Shown: positions 1 to 10,567 of the stretch, piece after piece
Position numbering within the stretch: the stretch's first letter is position 1
Layout of the letters: every line of letters starts with the position of its first letter
Assembly: GCA_032173675.1 (NCBI GenBank)
Contig: JAVKPL010005873.1
Location: 178,972 to 242,971, forward strand
Origin: Gastrolobium villosum
Taxonomy: Eukaryota; Streptophyta; Magnoliopsida; Fabales; Fabaceae
DNA: 64,000 nucleotides
Reading direction: 5' to 3'
Notes under the pieces: generated by a model
What the model was told of the DNA's origin: nothing
Seen by the model: the letters and a program-made list of their open reading frames with translations, nothing else
Database searches by the model: none
Translations under genes and position numbers: made by a program

Positions 1-1071
1 GTTTATACAATTTAGAGGGATTAGACTTGTAAGCAAACAATTTGCATATCTTTGCTGCATGTGGTCGTAAAGGGTTGGACAAAGTTTCAAGAAGAGACCT
101 ATGCCCTCCCTTTGACTCTCTAATGTATCGGTTGAAGAGGAATGTAAGTTTTCTAAGCAGAGGTCAATGCCCTACCTTGTATTAATGGTTTTTCTGGAGA
201 ATCTTTATGTTTGTCTCATGCAGTAAAATATAATCAGCACTTATATAGTTCCTACTCTAAATTCTATACATGATTACAAGGTACACTGTTAACGATAAAT
301 ACCAACTATCTCAACGAATCCATTCTTAAATCATTTAATTTTGTCAAACAAATGGTAAGAACAAAGTATCAAGGGAATATAAAGAACCAAACATCAATAC
401 CTGATTTTCTCACCTGGACACTGCAACATAAGCATGTCAATGAAAAAGAATCTACTACTATCTCTTTGAGCAGCTAAGTTGCAACCCTACCACAGGTACC
501 CGTAAAGATTGTCAAATACCATCCATCAAGAAAATAAAAACATTGTACTTGAATACAGAATAATCTAACAAACAGCTGACTATCATAGTGCCTTTTGCAC
601 TATTGTCTTTTAAGACACCAGTATTTAATAGAATCAAAGACATCATATGAAATATGAATATTTGGTCAGTTTAGTTTACCAGTTAGTAACAAACATGGGG
701 AGAAGGATCCATTTACAAGTATGACTGGTCATGTTTCTTGATTGAAATATGATCGATCATACTTAATCTAATTTGTAAGAGTTTGTAAATATAATCTTCT
801 CCAACAAAGTTTCACCAGAAACTAACTATAGTATTAGACAAGCATGACCACCAAATAAACATTTGAACAAAAATAACAATAGAATATAACAATTGAACCA
901 AAACCCATATACAAAAATGACATAAATCAAACATTTTGATCAAAACACAAGATACCCAGTTCAAGAAAAAGAACAGATGCAATAAAAACAGCAAAGACAA
1001 AAGGTATTAGAAACGACCCTTATAAAAAATAACATCAAATATTTAGCATATACAGAGAGAGGAGAAAATAC
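1..1071. other. Presumed intron 1 of the ELP6 gene; no exon recognised
   Basis: This AT-rich stretch follows the splice donor of the ELP6 first exon on the minus strand, so it should be intron 1, or intron 1 plus later exons. I looked for the continuation of the RecA-like fold and did not recognise it. The remaining exons probably lie to the left of the window. Confidence 0.4.
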
Positions 1072-1314
1072 AAGCTTTCTGAGAATGCGATCATAGTGGG
1101 AAAAAGGGTGAGAGAAGGCAAGGAAGACAAGGGCAGAAGAAGGATGAGAAGAGAGGGAGCGCTTGAGGATATGGTGAAGAACGAAAGCACCACTCGTGTC
1201 AACACAATCCTCCACAAGCACAAAGCGACCACACAGTGGCCATGGCTTTTCCTTCTTGTAATTGTCGTGAAGGCCAAGAGCTTCATCTAATAGGTTCAAA
1301 TCTTTGTACTCCAT
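1072..1314 (-). CDS. ELP6: Elongator complex protein 6 (ELP6), first exon (partial gene)
   Basis: This is the first coding exon of Elongator subunit 6. ELP4, ELP5 and ELP6 form a RecA-like hexameric ring that works with ELP1-3 in modifying the tRNA wobble uridine. The 81 codons start at the ATG at 1314-1312 (MEYKDLNLLDEALG). They contain the signatures VLVEDCVDTSGAFVLHHILK and FLAFSHPFSHYDRILRKL, which match plant ELP6 N-termini from memory. An in-frame lysine-rich extension runs upstream to 1368 but looks like CT-rich 5' UTR on the coding strand, so the inner ATG is preferred. The exon ends in phase 0 at CTT|GTATTT (donor at 1071-1070), where the family sequence would continue with Gly-Cys. 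The rest of the gene is not visible. Family assignment is by remembered similarity; no search was run. Confidence 0.82.
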
Positions 1315-1477
1315 CTTCTTCTTCTTCTTTTGCTTCTTCAGTTTACTCTCCCGTCTCCTCCTCCACAATACCCTTAACTATTCCCCTGTGTTTTAGTTTT
1401 AATTTTAGCTAATTATCCCCTTTAGTATTTCACTAATCTTTATGATTACTCATATTTTCTTTTAGTCAAATAGTTTT
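1315..1477 (-). promoter_or_regulatory. ELP6 5' UTR and truncated proximal promoter
   Basis: About 160 bp of sequence, GA-rich on the + strand near the ATG side and CT-rich as printed, separate the ELP6 start codon from the end of a MULE. Positions 1469-1477 (AATAGTTTT) are the left copy of the MULE target duplication. No clear TATA box is seen, so promoter elements farther upstream have been displaced by 3.2 kb. Confidence 0.4.
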
Positions 1478-4400
1478 GGCTAAAATATAAGTTACCCGCT
1501 TGGACTTTGATCATATTTTAAAGAGGATGAATATTCTCACTACTAAATTTTTAGTCAAACACCCATAGTAAGTTGATAATAAGAATTTTTGGTAGTTAGA
1601 ATATCCTCACTCTATTTTAAATTATCTCCTTATATTTTTTATTGTTTCAATTAATCCCCGCACTTTATAATTGTTTCAAATCAACAATTCTATTAAAATT
1701 TTTACAAACACCGTTAAACCCCCCGAGCCCCAAATCTCAAACGCCGTTAGAATCCCTTATTTTTAAATTTGTACATCACTGTATAAACGATAAACCAAAC
1801 AATATGGCATGTCACTATTACTCAGAGACATTTCCGGGTGGCAAAGAGAATAAGGGGTTCTAACAGCGTTTGAGATTTGTACAGTGATTTTATACAGTAG
1901 CGGACGTAGGAATTTTAATGATGTGGGCGAAAATAAAAAAAATTATATTATAAATAAAAATATTTGAAATATAATACAGACGTAATATAAAAAAATTAAA
2001 AGAAATCTATTACAAAGATTAAGATTACTTCATTTGACTCTTATTTTACGTAATTTCTTATTGTTAAACTCATATATAATTGAATTCGTGTTAAAACTCA
2101 AAACAATTTCTTTTTTAATGTATGTAATCAAAGAATCATCAAGAAATTGGTCTTCTGTTTTATTTCGAAGCTTGTTCTTGATTTTATTTTATGCATGTGG
2201 ATCCTGACTTTTTTCTTTTGCTTTTAAATGTCAGAATCCACATGTGTAAATATGTTTGCTACAAAAAATTTCATATGCTATTGCTGCAGAAGAGAAGAAC
2301 CCATAAATAAATCATGTTATCCATTATCAATAAATTAGATACTCACAAAGTCATATTTGTCCTTTCATTCTTTTTGTAGCTAAAATTGTTGGAAATTTAA
2401 AAAGATTAAGAATAATTTAGAAGAACAATCTACAATTTTTTAATCTCACAATCACGTGTTTGGTAGGAGGTGAAAAAAAATTTCCTAAGAAAATGGGGCT
2501 AGAAAATTATTTGCCTATATTTTGTAGGAGATGAAGTAAAAATATGGCTTGGAAAAAGAAATTTCCCGATAACTTTTTTTTCTCTCTACCAAATGCCTCC
2601 TTTTAAGTGCTACGACACTCTCTTTCTCTGTTTTCACTATTTTTTGTTTTCTTCTTGCACACTCTTGTTTTTTCTTTTTTGAAACACATAACCTATATAT
2701 TGGCAAATGAACTACCGAATCAAGCCCTCCACTTTTTAATATTTTAATCCTTTAAATATTTAACTTCTTTTTGTCTTCTTTATAACCAAAATTATGGGTG
2801 TTTGCGGTCTGGATTGGATCGGTTTTGGAAGCAAAAATCATCCGATCCAATCCCTTCGATTTAATCATGTAGTCATCCATTCAGTTTGAGTTTTTTTCCA
2901 GATCCGATCCGATCCAATCCTATTTTTATCGGTTTGGATTGGATCGATTTTTGGTTTTTTGAAAATCCTAAAATTTGTTTCATGATTATTGTGCAAATAA
3001 CATCTTTTGTATATATTGACCTTGTGAATTTTATTTTTTTGAAATACAAAAGCATCAGTAAGTGGTAATATAGTTTTTTTTGGTGGGGAATGAGATATGA
3101 AGATCTATACAAATGAAATTTTGGTGATGAGACGTGACTAGATTTTTTTCTAGGATTTAGTTTATGAGTTAATGCATCTTGGGTTTAAAAACTTTTGGGC
3201 TATGATTGGGAAAGACCTAAATAGGTGAAGGGGAATTGATATATTGGATCGGTTTGGATTGGATCGATTTTCAATAACTTATCCGAAAACCGATCCAATC
3301 CAATTAAAATTTGTGATTTTTTTTCGGTTTTCGGTTTTCGGTTTTTCGATTTTTGGTTTATTTGGTTTTCAGTTTTTCGGTTCGGTCACCGCGGTTTGAA
3401 TCGGTTTGGATTGGTTAATGAACACTCCTAACCAAAATCATCCTTGACTTTTCAAACTAATACAATTAGGAGAAGCTGAATGAAAAATGAAAATATAAAA
3501 GCTGAATCCTTTTCTTAAATTTTACCCCAGAAGAAGGTAAGAGAGACTGAGGTGGGTTATTAACTATCATTGAAAACTGAAGAGTGAAGAGGTACTTGAA
3601 GAGTGTTTCAAGATTGAGTCCCACGCCCCTTTCAATGAAAATGTTTGTGCTTCCTCTTCAGTTGTCTTCTCTTACAATTGCAAGCTGAACAATTTTCAGA
3701 AGTTTGATTTGAGCCTTTGAGATTTTGTGTTTTCTCTTCACGCTCACGCATGTTAGTAATTTACCCACTCACACACATTTTATAATATTATTAAAATACT
3801 ATTTATATATATAATTTTTTCCCATTAAATCTTAGGGGGGCGGGGGCCCACCCTATCCCCCCTCTAGTTCGACCTGAATGCATCCCATTTTGCATGTTTT
3901 GTTTCTTGGAAATATGTTTTTCTAGATATATAATATATTGCATTGCGTTTTCATAAAATTTCGGATCCTTACCCAGATAGATGTCTGTAGTGATATCTGC
4001 ACTCTGGCCAAGAATTAAAATGGATCCTCTGATCATGTTACATGAGGCCAGGTGAGATCAGAGATGATCTCATCCGTCTATGAACAAATCAACTGTTATT
4101 GTTTCTGTACTCTTTATCCTAATGTGCTAATTGTTTGATTTGTCTGTGGATGCCTGAGATTGTCTCACATGACCTCATGCCATATTAGAAGAAGGATCTG
4201 TTCCGAGCTAAGAGTAGTTCTTTTATCTATTTAAGTTGACTACTGATTTTTTGGCATTGGGTTGGTCACTATACGCTACAATGAAATGTATGTTAGAGAT
4301 AGCTCTATGAAAGTGATATTATGAGAAAACACTTCTAATAAGAATGTGCTTTCCATATTAGAAGCTTCCCTTAATTTCTTTTTTCATATATAGATTTTAA

Positions 4401-4716
4401 CTGACAATGACATGTAGGTTCACAGTAAAGTACGACAGGGCTGGCTTTTTTTCTAAATTGTCTCAAATTTTTACATCACTCAACATGGCATGTCATTATT
4501 ACTGTTAGTGACATTTCCAAGTGGGAAAGAGAATAAGGGGTTCTAACAGCATTTGAGATTTGGGACTCAAAGGGTTAATCGTGTTTGTAAAATTTTTAAT
4601 AGAATTGTTGATTTGAAACAATTTTAAAGTGCGGGAGGTTAATTAAAACAATTAAAAGTATAAGGGGGTAATTTGAAACATGGTCAAAGTCCAAGGAGGT
4701 AACTTATATTTTAGCC
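1478..4716. mobile_element. Non-autonomous Mutator-like element (MULE), 3239 bp, perfect 9-bp TSD
   Basis: The termini are inverted: GGCTAAAATATAAGTTACC at 1478 matches the reverse complement of the end at 4716. The similarity continues inward for roughly 230 bp on the right arm; the left arm has an extra ~105-bp insert near 1514-1620. The flanks AATAGTTTT (1469-1477 and 4717-4725) are an exact 9-bp direct repeat, the MULE hallmark. The left arm also carries a smaller internal hairpin (about 1725-1760 against 1850-1880). No transposase is seen inside; a hAT-like element is nested at 2793-3429. About 3500-4100 is unidentified unique-looking sequence with no ORF I recognise, so capture of host sequence is possible but unproven. 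Confidence 0.75.
2793..3429. mobile_element. hAT-like non-autonomous element nested in the MULE
   Basis: The direct repeat AACCAAAAT (2784-2792 and 3430-3438) flanks a 637-bp block. Its ends are GGGTGTTTGCGG and, on the other strand, GGAGTGTTCATT. The interior is full of inverted GGATTGGATCGG / CCGATCCAATCC motifs, so the block can fold on itself. It has no coding capacity. The duplication reads as 8-9 bp, which fits hAT better than other superfamilies. Confidence 0.6.
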
Positions 4717-4725
4717 AATAGTTTT

Positions 4726-5793
4726 TAAGATAGAGATGTAAAGTCTTAAGTAAATGGTTATAATTATAATTCAAAATTAAAAATAAATAAGTTGTTAAAT
4801 GATTAAGTTTTAAGTGGATAAATTGTTAAAGGAAAACTTTTCTCTTGCCATAGAAAATAAAGTCATTTTCTTTAACCCAAAACACTGTCATTTTGGGATT
4901 TAGAAAAAAATTAAAGAATATTGTAAAACTTTTATTTTATATTATATTTTAAATTTTACTAAAATTCCCTTTCAGTGTTTTTTTTTTCAAACCGTAAAAC
5001 GTCATTTTGAGGTTTGCAGTAAATAATTTTATAGGATATAATCTCCGGTGACAGAAGAAAAATTAATCCCATTGTTGAAACTAGGCTTTCGTGAAAAAAA
5101 AATTATATAAATATTATCCTTAAATTTTTCACATTTTGTGTTAAGGTGACATCAAAATAGTTCTTAAGATGTATTAAACTATTAATGTCATTTGTAATAT
5201 TGATTAAAGATAGGTTTTATTAACTAATGTCAGTTTACTTTGATTTGTCAAAATAAGTAAACAGTGTAGAATTGAATAATTAACTTCATTAGTGAAATAT
5301 TATTTCTAATATGTTATATTAATATTAGTTTTGATAATATATTTATATCTTTCGTTCATGTTCTATGGAGGAAAAAAAATCCATTGGAGCCTTAGGTGGG
5401 TAACATGCAATGCAAGTGTCAAAATTAATAATTTTATTTTCTTTCAGCAACTTTTCAACTAAATTGATAGAGCTTTTTGACTACTGTAACCTTTAATTAA
5501 TAACAAATTATCATTTTGCCCCTCTACCAAAATATATCAATTCAAATTGCACGATGTGAACAGATATTATTTGTTCTTTCCAAAGTGGTTTCTGGTATGG
5601 TTTCCCGGAATACTAGTAGCAACTTTGGAAAGAGGTGTGCATATTAGGAAGAGATGTTTTGATTGTGGCCAATTTGATTATTTGTGATTGACAGGGTTTC
5701 CGGGGTCACAGGGCAGACCAGCAAGATTTTTCGGGTCTACCATGGTTCTCTTTTCACTAAAGAAATTTAATAAAGATAATTTATAATAATAGA

Positions 5794-5836
<43 letters not shown>

Positions 5837-6375
5837 AATATTGAATTATTATTTGAGTCATCTGTTATTTGAATTCATCTTTTTTTTTGGTCAAAATTTG
5901 ATTTCATCTTTTATAATAAGTTATATACTCTTTTTTGATTAAGATTACCAGCCGGCTGACTTTTGTGTTTTGTATTTGTTTGACTGTAATGATCCTTCGG
6001 GGGAGCAAAGTTTCAGTGAAGCAGATTGCAAAGTTTGGGGCTGGCAGTGAGTAGTGAGGATAACATCTTAAACTTTTCAAACTAGACTTAGGATTTACAA
6101 ATGTATTAGATATATTTAGATTATCAATTTATATTTTAAATTTTTAAATATTTACATTGAATATATATATTTTGGAATAAGATTATCTTTTAGTTAGCCT
6201 TGCACTTGTCCCTGTTACAGGTGCGATGGTAGACATTTTCCTAAGTTGATTTTAATTTAGCTTCCGCAATATTTAGTAATCTTATTAAATAACTTAAATG
6301 TTATTTTTTTTGCAATATCTCTTTTATAGGAATATTCTATTGTTGTTAAAATTGTTAGAAATTTGAGGTGTTACA
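4726..6375. other. AT-rich intergenic stretch, no gene seen
   Basis: No convincing exon, tRNA or transposon ORF is visible. The stretch includes the (AT)n run at 5801-5832. Around 6353-6375 it contains GAGGTGTTACA, which resembles a Ty3/gypsy LTR end, but no matching partner with a target duplication was found. Confidence 0.3.
5801..5832. repeat. (AT)n microsatellite
   Basis: This is an uninterrupted alternating AT tract of about 32 bp. Confidence 0.9.
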
Positions 6376-8548
6376 GATATCATCTCCTAAAGTTTGAGCA
6401 TAGGTGCTGCACTTGAAGGTTTTTGATGAGTGTTTGCTTGGTTTTTATGTTGGAAAAACCTTTAATTACTTAAAGGAAGCCATACAAGATAATTGATGTT
6501 ATTTTTGTTGGTTGGAAATTGATTTGTGAAGCTATGTGTTCTTGTGTTTACCATGAATTTCTTTGGATGTTGATTATGTGTTTTGAAGTTATTTGATATT
6601 TGATGTTGGTTTATTGTTGGTTTTAATTTAAATTAATGGGAAAAAATCCAAGGAAACAAAGTGTAAATGACCAAACTTCTATGCATGCAATTTGACCATA
6701 CATGATTTAATTATGAGGTTTATGTATTTGTCATGATGTCTAAGTAAATTAAGATTATTGAATGATCAATTGATGATTGATATAAAGGAAAATTGAAAGG
6801 AAACTCATGAAACCTAAAATGTATACAAATCGGCCATGAATAATAAATTAGGGTTTTTATTTTTTGATTGATGAAATGAGTGTTTGAAACATAAATTCAA
6901 TGATTAAATAAGTGAATGGAGTCATTAGATTAAAGATTGAATGAAAGAAAAATAAGAAACCATAACCTATACAATTGGCTATGTTAGGTTAATAGGGTAA
7001 TAGTTGTGTTTAATTCATATTGAATGATGTTATATGTTATTGATACGTAATAAAGTGTAATGGAATATCTAGTTTAAGTATTTAAATGTTTGAAAGTGTG
7101 GTGACATTAAATGGTCATTTTTTTTTTTGATAAACACATTAAATGGTCATTTAATTAAGGTATAAAAGACTAATTTGTGATTTGTTTGGTTAAGTCCTTA
7201 GTGAAGTGTTAAATGGAACATGAAATGAATGAAATAAAAGCATGGAAATGATATGTTTGTAAGATGCTAGGGTTCGGTCATGTATGGATTTATTTGGTCG
7301 GGAACTAAGTTAATTAATAATTAAACCTAAAAACTTAATTAAAGTAAGTTTCAAGTGAGTTTAATCTCTAATTGGTGATATTTGTATATAGGTTTAACCT
7401 AATGTGAAAGAACAAGTGTTTAAGTCTAGCTTGTGGTATGGGTATGAATTGTCAGGAATGAAAGGTGAAATTGACAAGACATGAGTATTGTGATAACTTT
7501 GATGTGTGAAAGTCAAATATGATACATATTTGGATAACAGGTGTGAATCAGGAAATAGTGATTTCTGAGATTTGACATAGTTACCTGTGTTTCAAGCAAG
7601 CGTGCTATAAGAGTTTCAAGAGGTAAGCTCTTGGTTTGGTAGGATTTTCCTTTGTGTTGTTCCACCAGGGTCTAAAAGGATCATGGTTGCTATATCTGTG
7701 TGTTTGTCTATTAGATTCTATTAAATACTTAGTGTAGTTGCATTCTTATAGGTGATGACACGTGATTGGATATCTGAGATAACATGATAAATTAATACGT
7801 TTATATTATGTATGTTATGCTATATGTATCTGACCTTATATGCAGGAAGTGAACTCATGGGTGGAGACTACTTCATAAACCCTGAGTTTACAAGATTGAT
7901 TTCTCACTCCGTGTTATGGGGACATATTTCAGGTGTTCCAGCAGCAGCAGGAGAGCCCTCTATGGGCAAGAGGCCAGTGCAGGGTGGCTAAACAATCATT
8001 TGGAGTAGAGGCATAGAGTTATGGATTATTGTATTGTGTGTTTTGAGGCATGAATAATAATCATGCATTTGTATAGTTGTTATTGTTTTGAGAAGCATGT
8101 GTAGCCTTAGGTTATGATGTTATGCAGTATCTGTATAGCGAGTGGATTGGCACGGAGCCATTTTTAGTCCACTGTGTTGGAAAGTTTGAGATATTTATAG
8201 ATGGTCTGGACTTTTCTGTATTTCAGGTACAAGATAATTGTGGGAATTGATCCCTAGTTAAGTCTAGTTTACAACTATTATGTTGTCCGTTAGACATTGA
8301 TCGAAATGGTACAATATATCATATACAGATAGTACTTTGACTGTCAAATATGGTTACCGGAAAATAATTTGAAAAATGAAATACCCATGGCAATACGTAA
8401 AGATTATAAAAAGAAAAAGTTAAATCACTTAGTTACACGGATAATAGTGATACTTATATAGGTCAAGTCTTTCGCTTAAGCATTTAATTATGCAGCATTT
8501 CTATACCACATACATGTTAACTAGCCGGTCGCGAGCTGGGGTGTCACA
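6376..8548 (+). mobile_element. LTR-like sequence, same family as the LTR ends near the UGT copies
   Basis: The right end reads GGGGTGTCACA at 8548, a typical gypsy LTR terminus. The block around 7855-7985 (GGGTGGAGAC, then TTTCTCACTCCGTGTTATGG, then GGGCAAGAGGCC) is closely similar to the LTR ends at 38195-38330 and, inverted, at 36800-36945. The left boundary is not defined: no partner terminus with a matching target duplication was found. Internal sequence is AT-rich and non-coding. It could be a solo or truncated LTR. Confidence 0.45.
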
Positions 8549-8559
8549 AAGGCTGATGC

Positions 8560-9474
8560 AGAGGCTGGACATTTTACTCATTATCCTGTGTGCAATCTCT
8601 TAGTGCCCGCCCACATATTACATTATGTTGTGTCACATATTGTTTTCCAGCGCAGTCGTTATCACTTGAAGATGCTGAAGGGTGACTTTATTGTTTTGTG
8701 GGCCATCATTCACCATATTAAGGTGAACTAGAGGCACTACATATGTATCCTAATATGGAAGGCTTCGAAGTCTAGGAAGGTTGATCTGCCTTTTGCATTC
8801 CTATTGCAAAAGATTCTGCACAGATTTGGTGTGCCTATGGAAAATGAGACCTTGAAGACAACCATGGGATGAATGCCATATTTGGTGAGCGTTTACTGAA
8901 GCAATGTGGGATTATGCAGAGCCGCGGAGGTGTGTGGTACTAGAAGAGGGCACCTGAACCACCTGAGGTCCCCTTTCACCATGATGCTGAGATGGATGCT
9001 CCTGCAAGTGATGTTTATGATGTTTAATATTTAATCTATATATTTAACCTAACGAAATTTTAATATTTAATATTCTTGCTATGGATGCGGGCCTTGATGA
9101 TGATGACAATGATAATGATACTGGTGTAGCTGATGATGCACCCGCATGTCCCGCCCGCATCCGGCCAACACTACCTCCTTTATCTCTTGAGGATGGATGG
9201 ACAACTCCTGAGGGTGGATGGACAGTTGATCATGTCATGGCATCCATGTAAAACTTGACATGTGGCCGTTGACACCTTGACCAGTCAGTTTAGGGGCTTT
9301 AGACAAAGCACAGACAAGTGGCAGACTCGGATGGACAATAGGGTGACACGCTTGGAGGCTCACTATAGACAGGGTTCCCGCAATGTAGAGGAGCCTACTA
9401 CTGCTATTGAGTCTGGTGATGAGGAGGAGGAGGATGACAAGGAAGAGGAGACACAGTCAGATTCCAGCCATTAG
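8560..9474 (+). pseudogene. Decayed gag-like 'putative plant transposon protein' ORF
   Basis: Read on the plus strand, 8640-8880 gives peptides such as SHIVFQRSRYHLKMLKGDF and DLPFAFLLQKILHRFGVPME, interrupted by stops. This is the pattern of the 'putative plant transposon protein' domain found in many plant retroelement ORF1 proteins. The 3' part is an open stretch (9262-9474) ending in a strongly acidic tail (GDEEEEDDKEEE), with DKWQTRMDNRVTRLEAHYRQ just before it, as in the coiled-coil C-termini of these proteins. Several in-frame stops and the LTR-like sequence abutting it at 8548 show it is a relic. Identification is by pattern, so the superfamily is uncertain. Confidence 0.5.
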
Positions 9475-9884
9475 GGATTTTTGTTCTATGCATTTAGCAT
9501 TTGTTGGATGTATTTAGCGTGGTTTGGATGTATTCAGGCATTTTTTGGATGTATTTAGGGTGGTCTGGATGCATTTAGGGGTTTTTTAGCTTCATATATG
9601 TAGGGATTATTTTGTACTTGGAAGTGTATTCCAGAAGTCCTTCTTGTTAATGAAATAACTATTTAGTATATGTTTAGCATTTACATTTTTTCATCATTGA
9701 TATTTTGCCACTTAAGGTTGATTGGAATGAAAGCTGTGTAGTTTAGAATGAGCAAACCTCATACCTAAGTCCAAATGGGTATGACTAACTGAGTTTGGTC
9801 AAGGTCATTGTTTGATCCAAATGACACCTTGCTTGCTTACAACCAACTACGCAATTATCGTTACGCACTCTGTCCTCTCCACAT
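9475..9884. other. 3' flank of the transposon relic with short degenerate repeats
   Basis: About 9505-9580 contains three or four degenerate units of TTGGATGTATTTAG. The rest shows no gene. Confidence 0.4.
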
Positions 9885-10185
9885 CCCCTATTCACCCAAT
9901 TACCCCCTCCCTAAGTCATATTCTATGAGGGCATGGCTATACATAGTCTCTCGGAACTCAAAAATTTATGGAACAACAGCTGGATTGCTAAACCAAACTG
10001 ATCTACTTGGGTACCCTAAACTGGTGTACTCGGGTAGGCTGTACCTAGGTATACCATTTCTGGGTACCTGGGTATATCAGTTTGGTTTGGCAATCTAGCT
10101 GTTGTTCCACAAATTTTTGAGTTCTGGGAGACCATGTACAGCCAACTCTCATAGAATATGACTTGGGGAGGGGGGGTAATTAGGT
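9885..10185. repeat. Foldback (inverted-repeat) element
   Basis: The arm at about 9889-10003 (ACCCCCTCCCTAAGTCATAT, then CTATGAGG, then AACTCAAAAATTTATGGAAC) is repeated inverted at about 10065-10180. The loop is rich in GGGTA/TACCC motifs (GGGTACCC, GGGTACCTGGGTA). It has no coding capacity. It lies just 3' of the decayed MULE transposase; similar GGGTA-rich sequence recurs near 13440-13600 on the other side, so these may be remnants of that element's ends. Confidence 0.6.
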
Positions 10186-10265
10186 TCATAACATGTACGT
10201 GGGATTATAATATGCATACCAGCTTATCCTGATAAGTAAATAACGACGGCACATGTACGTATTAA

Positions 10266-10375
10266 TATAAGACACTACATTAACTCAAAATACAATACAC
10301 AACACAGTACAATACATAATATAAGACACTACATTAATTCAAAATACAATGCACAACACGGTTCAATACAAAATA
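10266..10375. repeat. Two-copy tandem repeat, ~54-bp unit
   Basis: AAGACACTACATTAACTCAA and the following sequence occurs at 10269 and again, slightly changed, at 10323, followed each time by ACAATAC/ACAATGC-type strings. Confidence 0.7.
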
Positions 10376-10567
10376 CAATACAATCCATAATACATAATCA
10401 ATCTTGTCTAATCTTCAATGGACATGTACATATGTTATGACCAACTTGCTTGCAATGCTTACATCTACTCTGGCTGCTCCAGGGTTGAGGCTCAACCCAA
10501 TCGATCTCATTATGTATCCTTGAAGACTTTGGTCTTCCTTTTGCACGTACCAACCTTGCATCTGGGA

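Noticed and set aside
1315..1368. In-frame N-terminal extension of ELP6 (MWRRRRESKLKKQKKKKK)
   Set aside because: Simple GA-rich sequence typical of a 5' UTR; the family start fits the inner Met.
3835..3860. G-quadruplex candidate (GGGGGGCGGGGGCCC)
   Set aside because: Only two G runs are present on one strand; four are needed for an intramolecular structure.
3803..4036. 77-codon minus-strand frame in the MULE
   Set aside because: No domain or family recognised; the end resembles generic repeat sequence. Left as unidentified MULE content.
5985..6375. Possible small LTR from TGTAATGATCC to GAGGTGTTACA
   Set aside because: The flanking 5-mers (TTGAC and GATAT) do not match, so no target duplication supports it.
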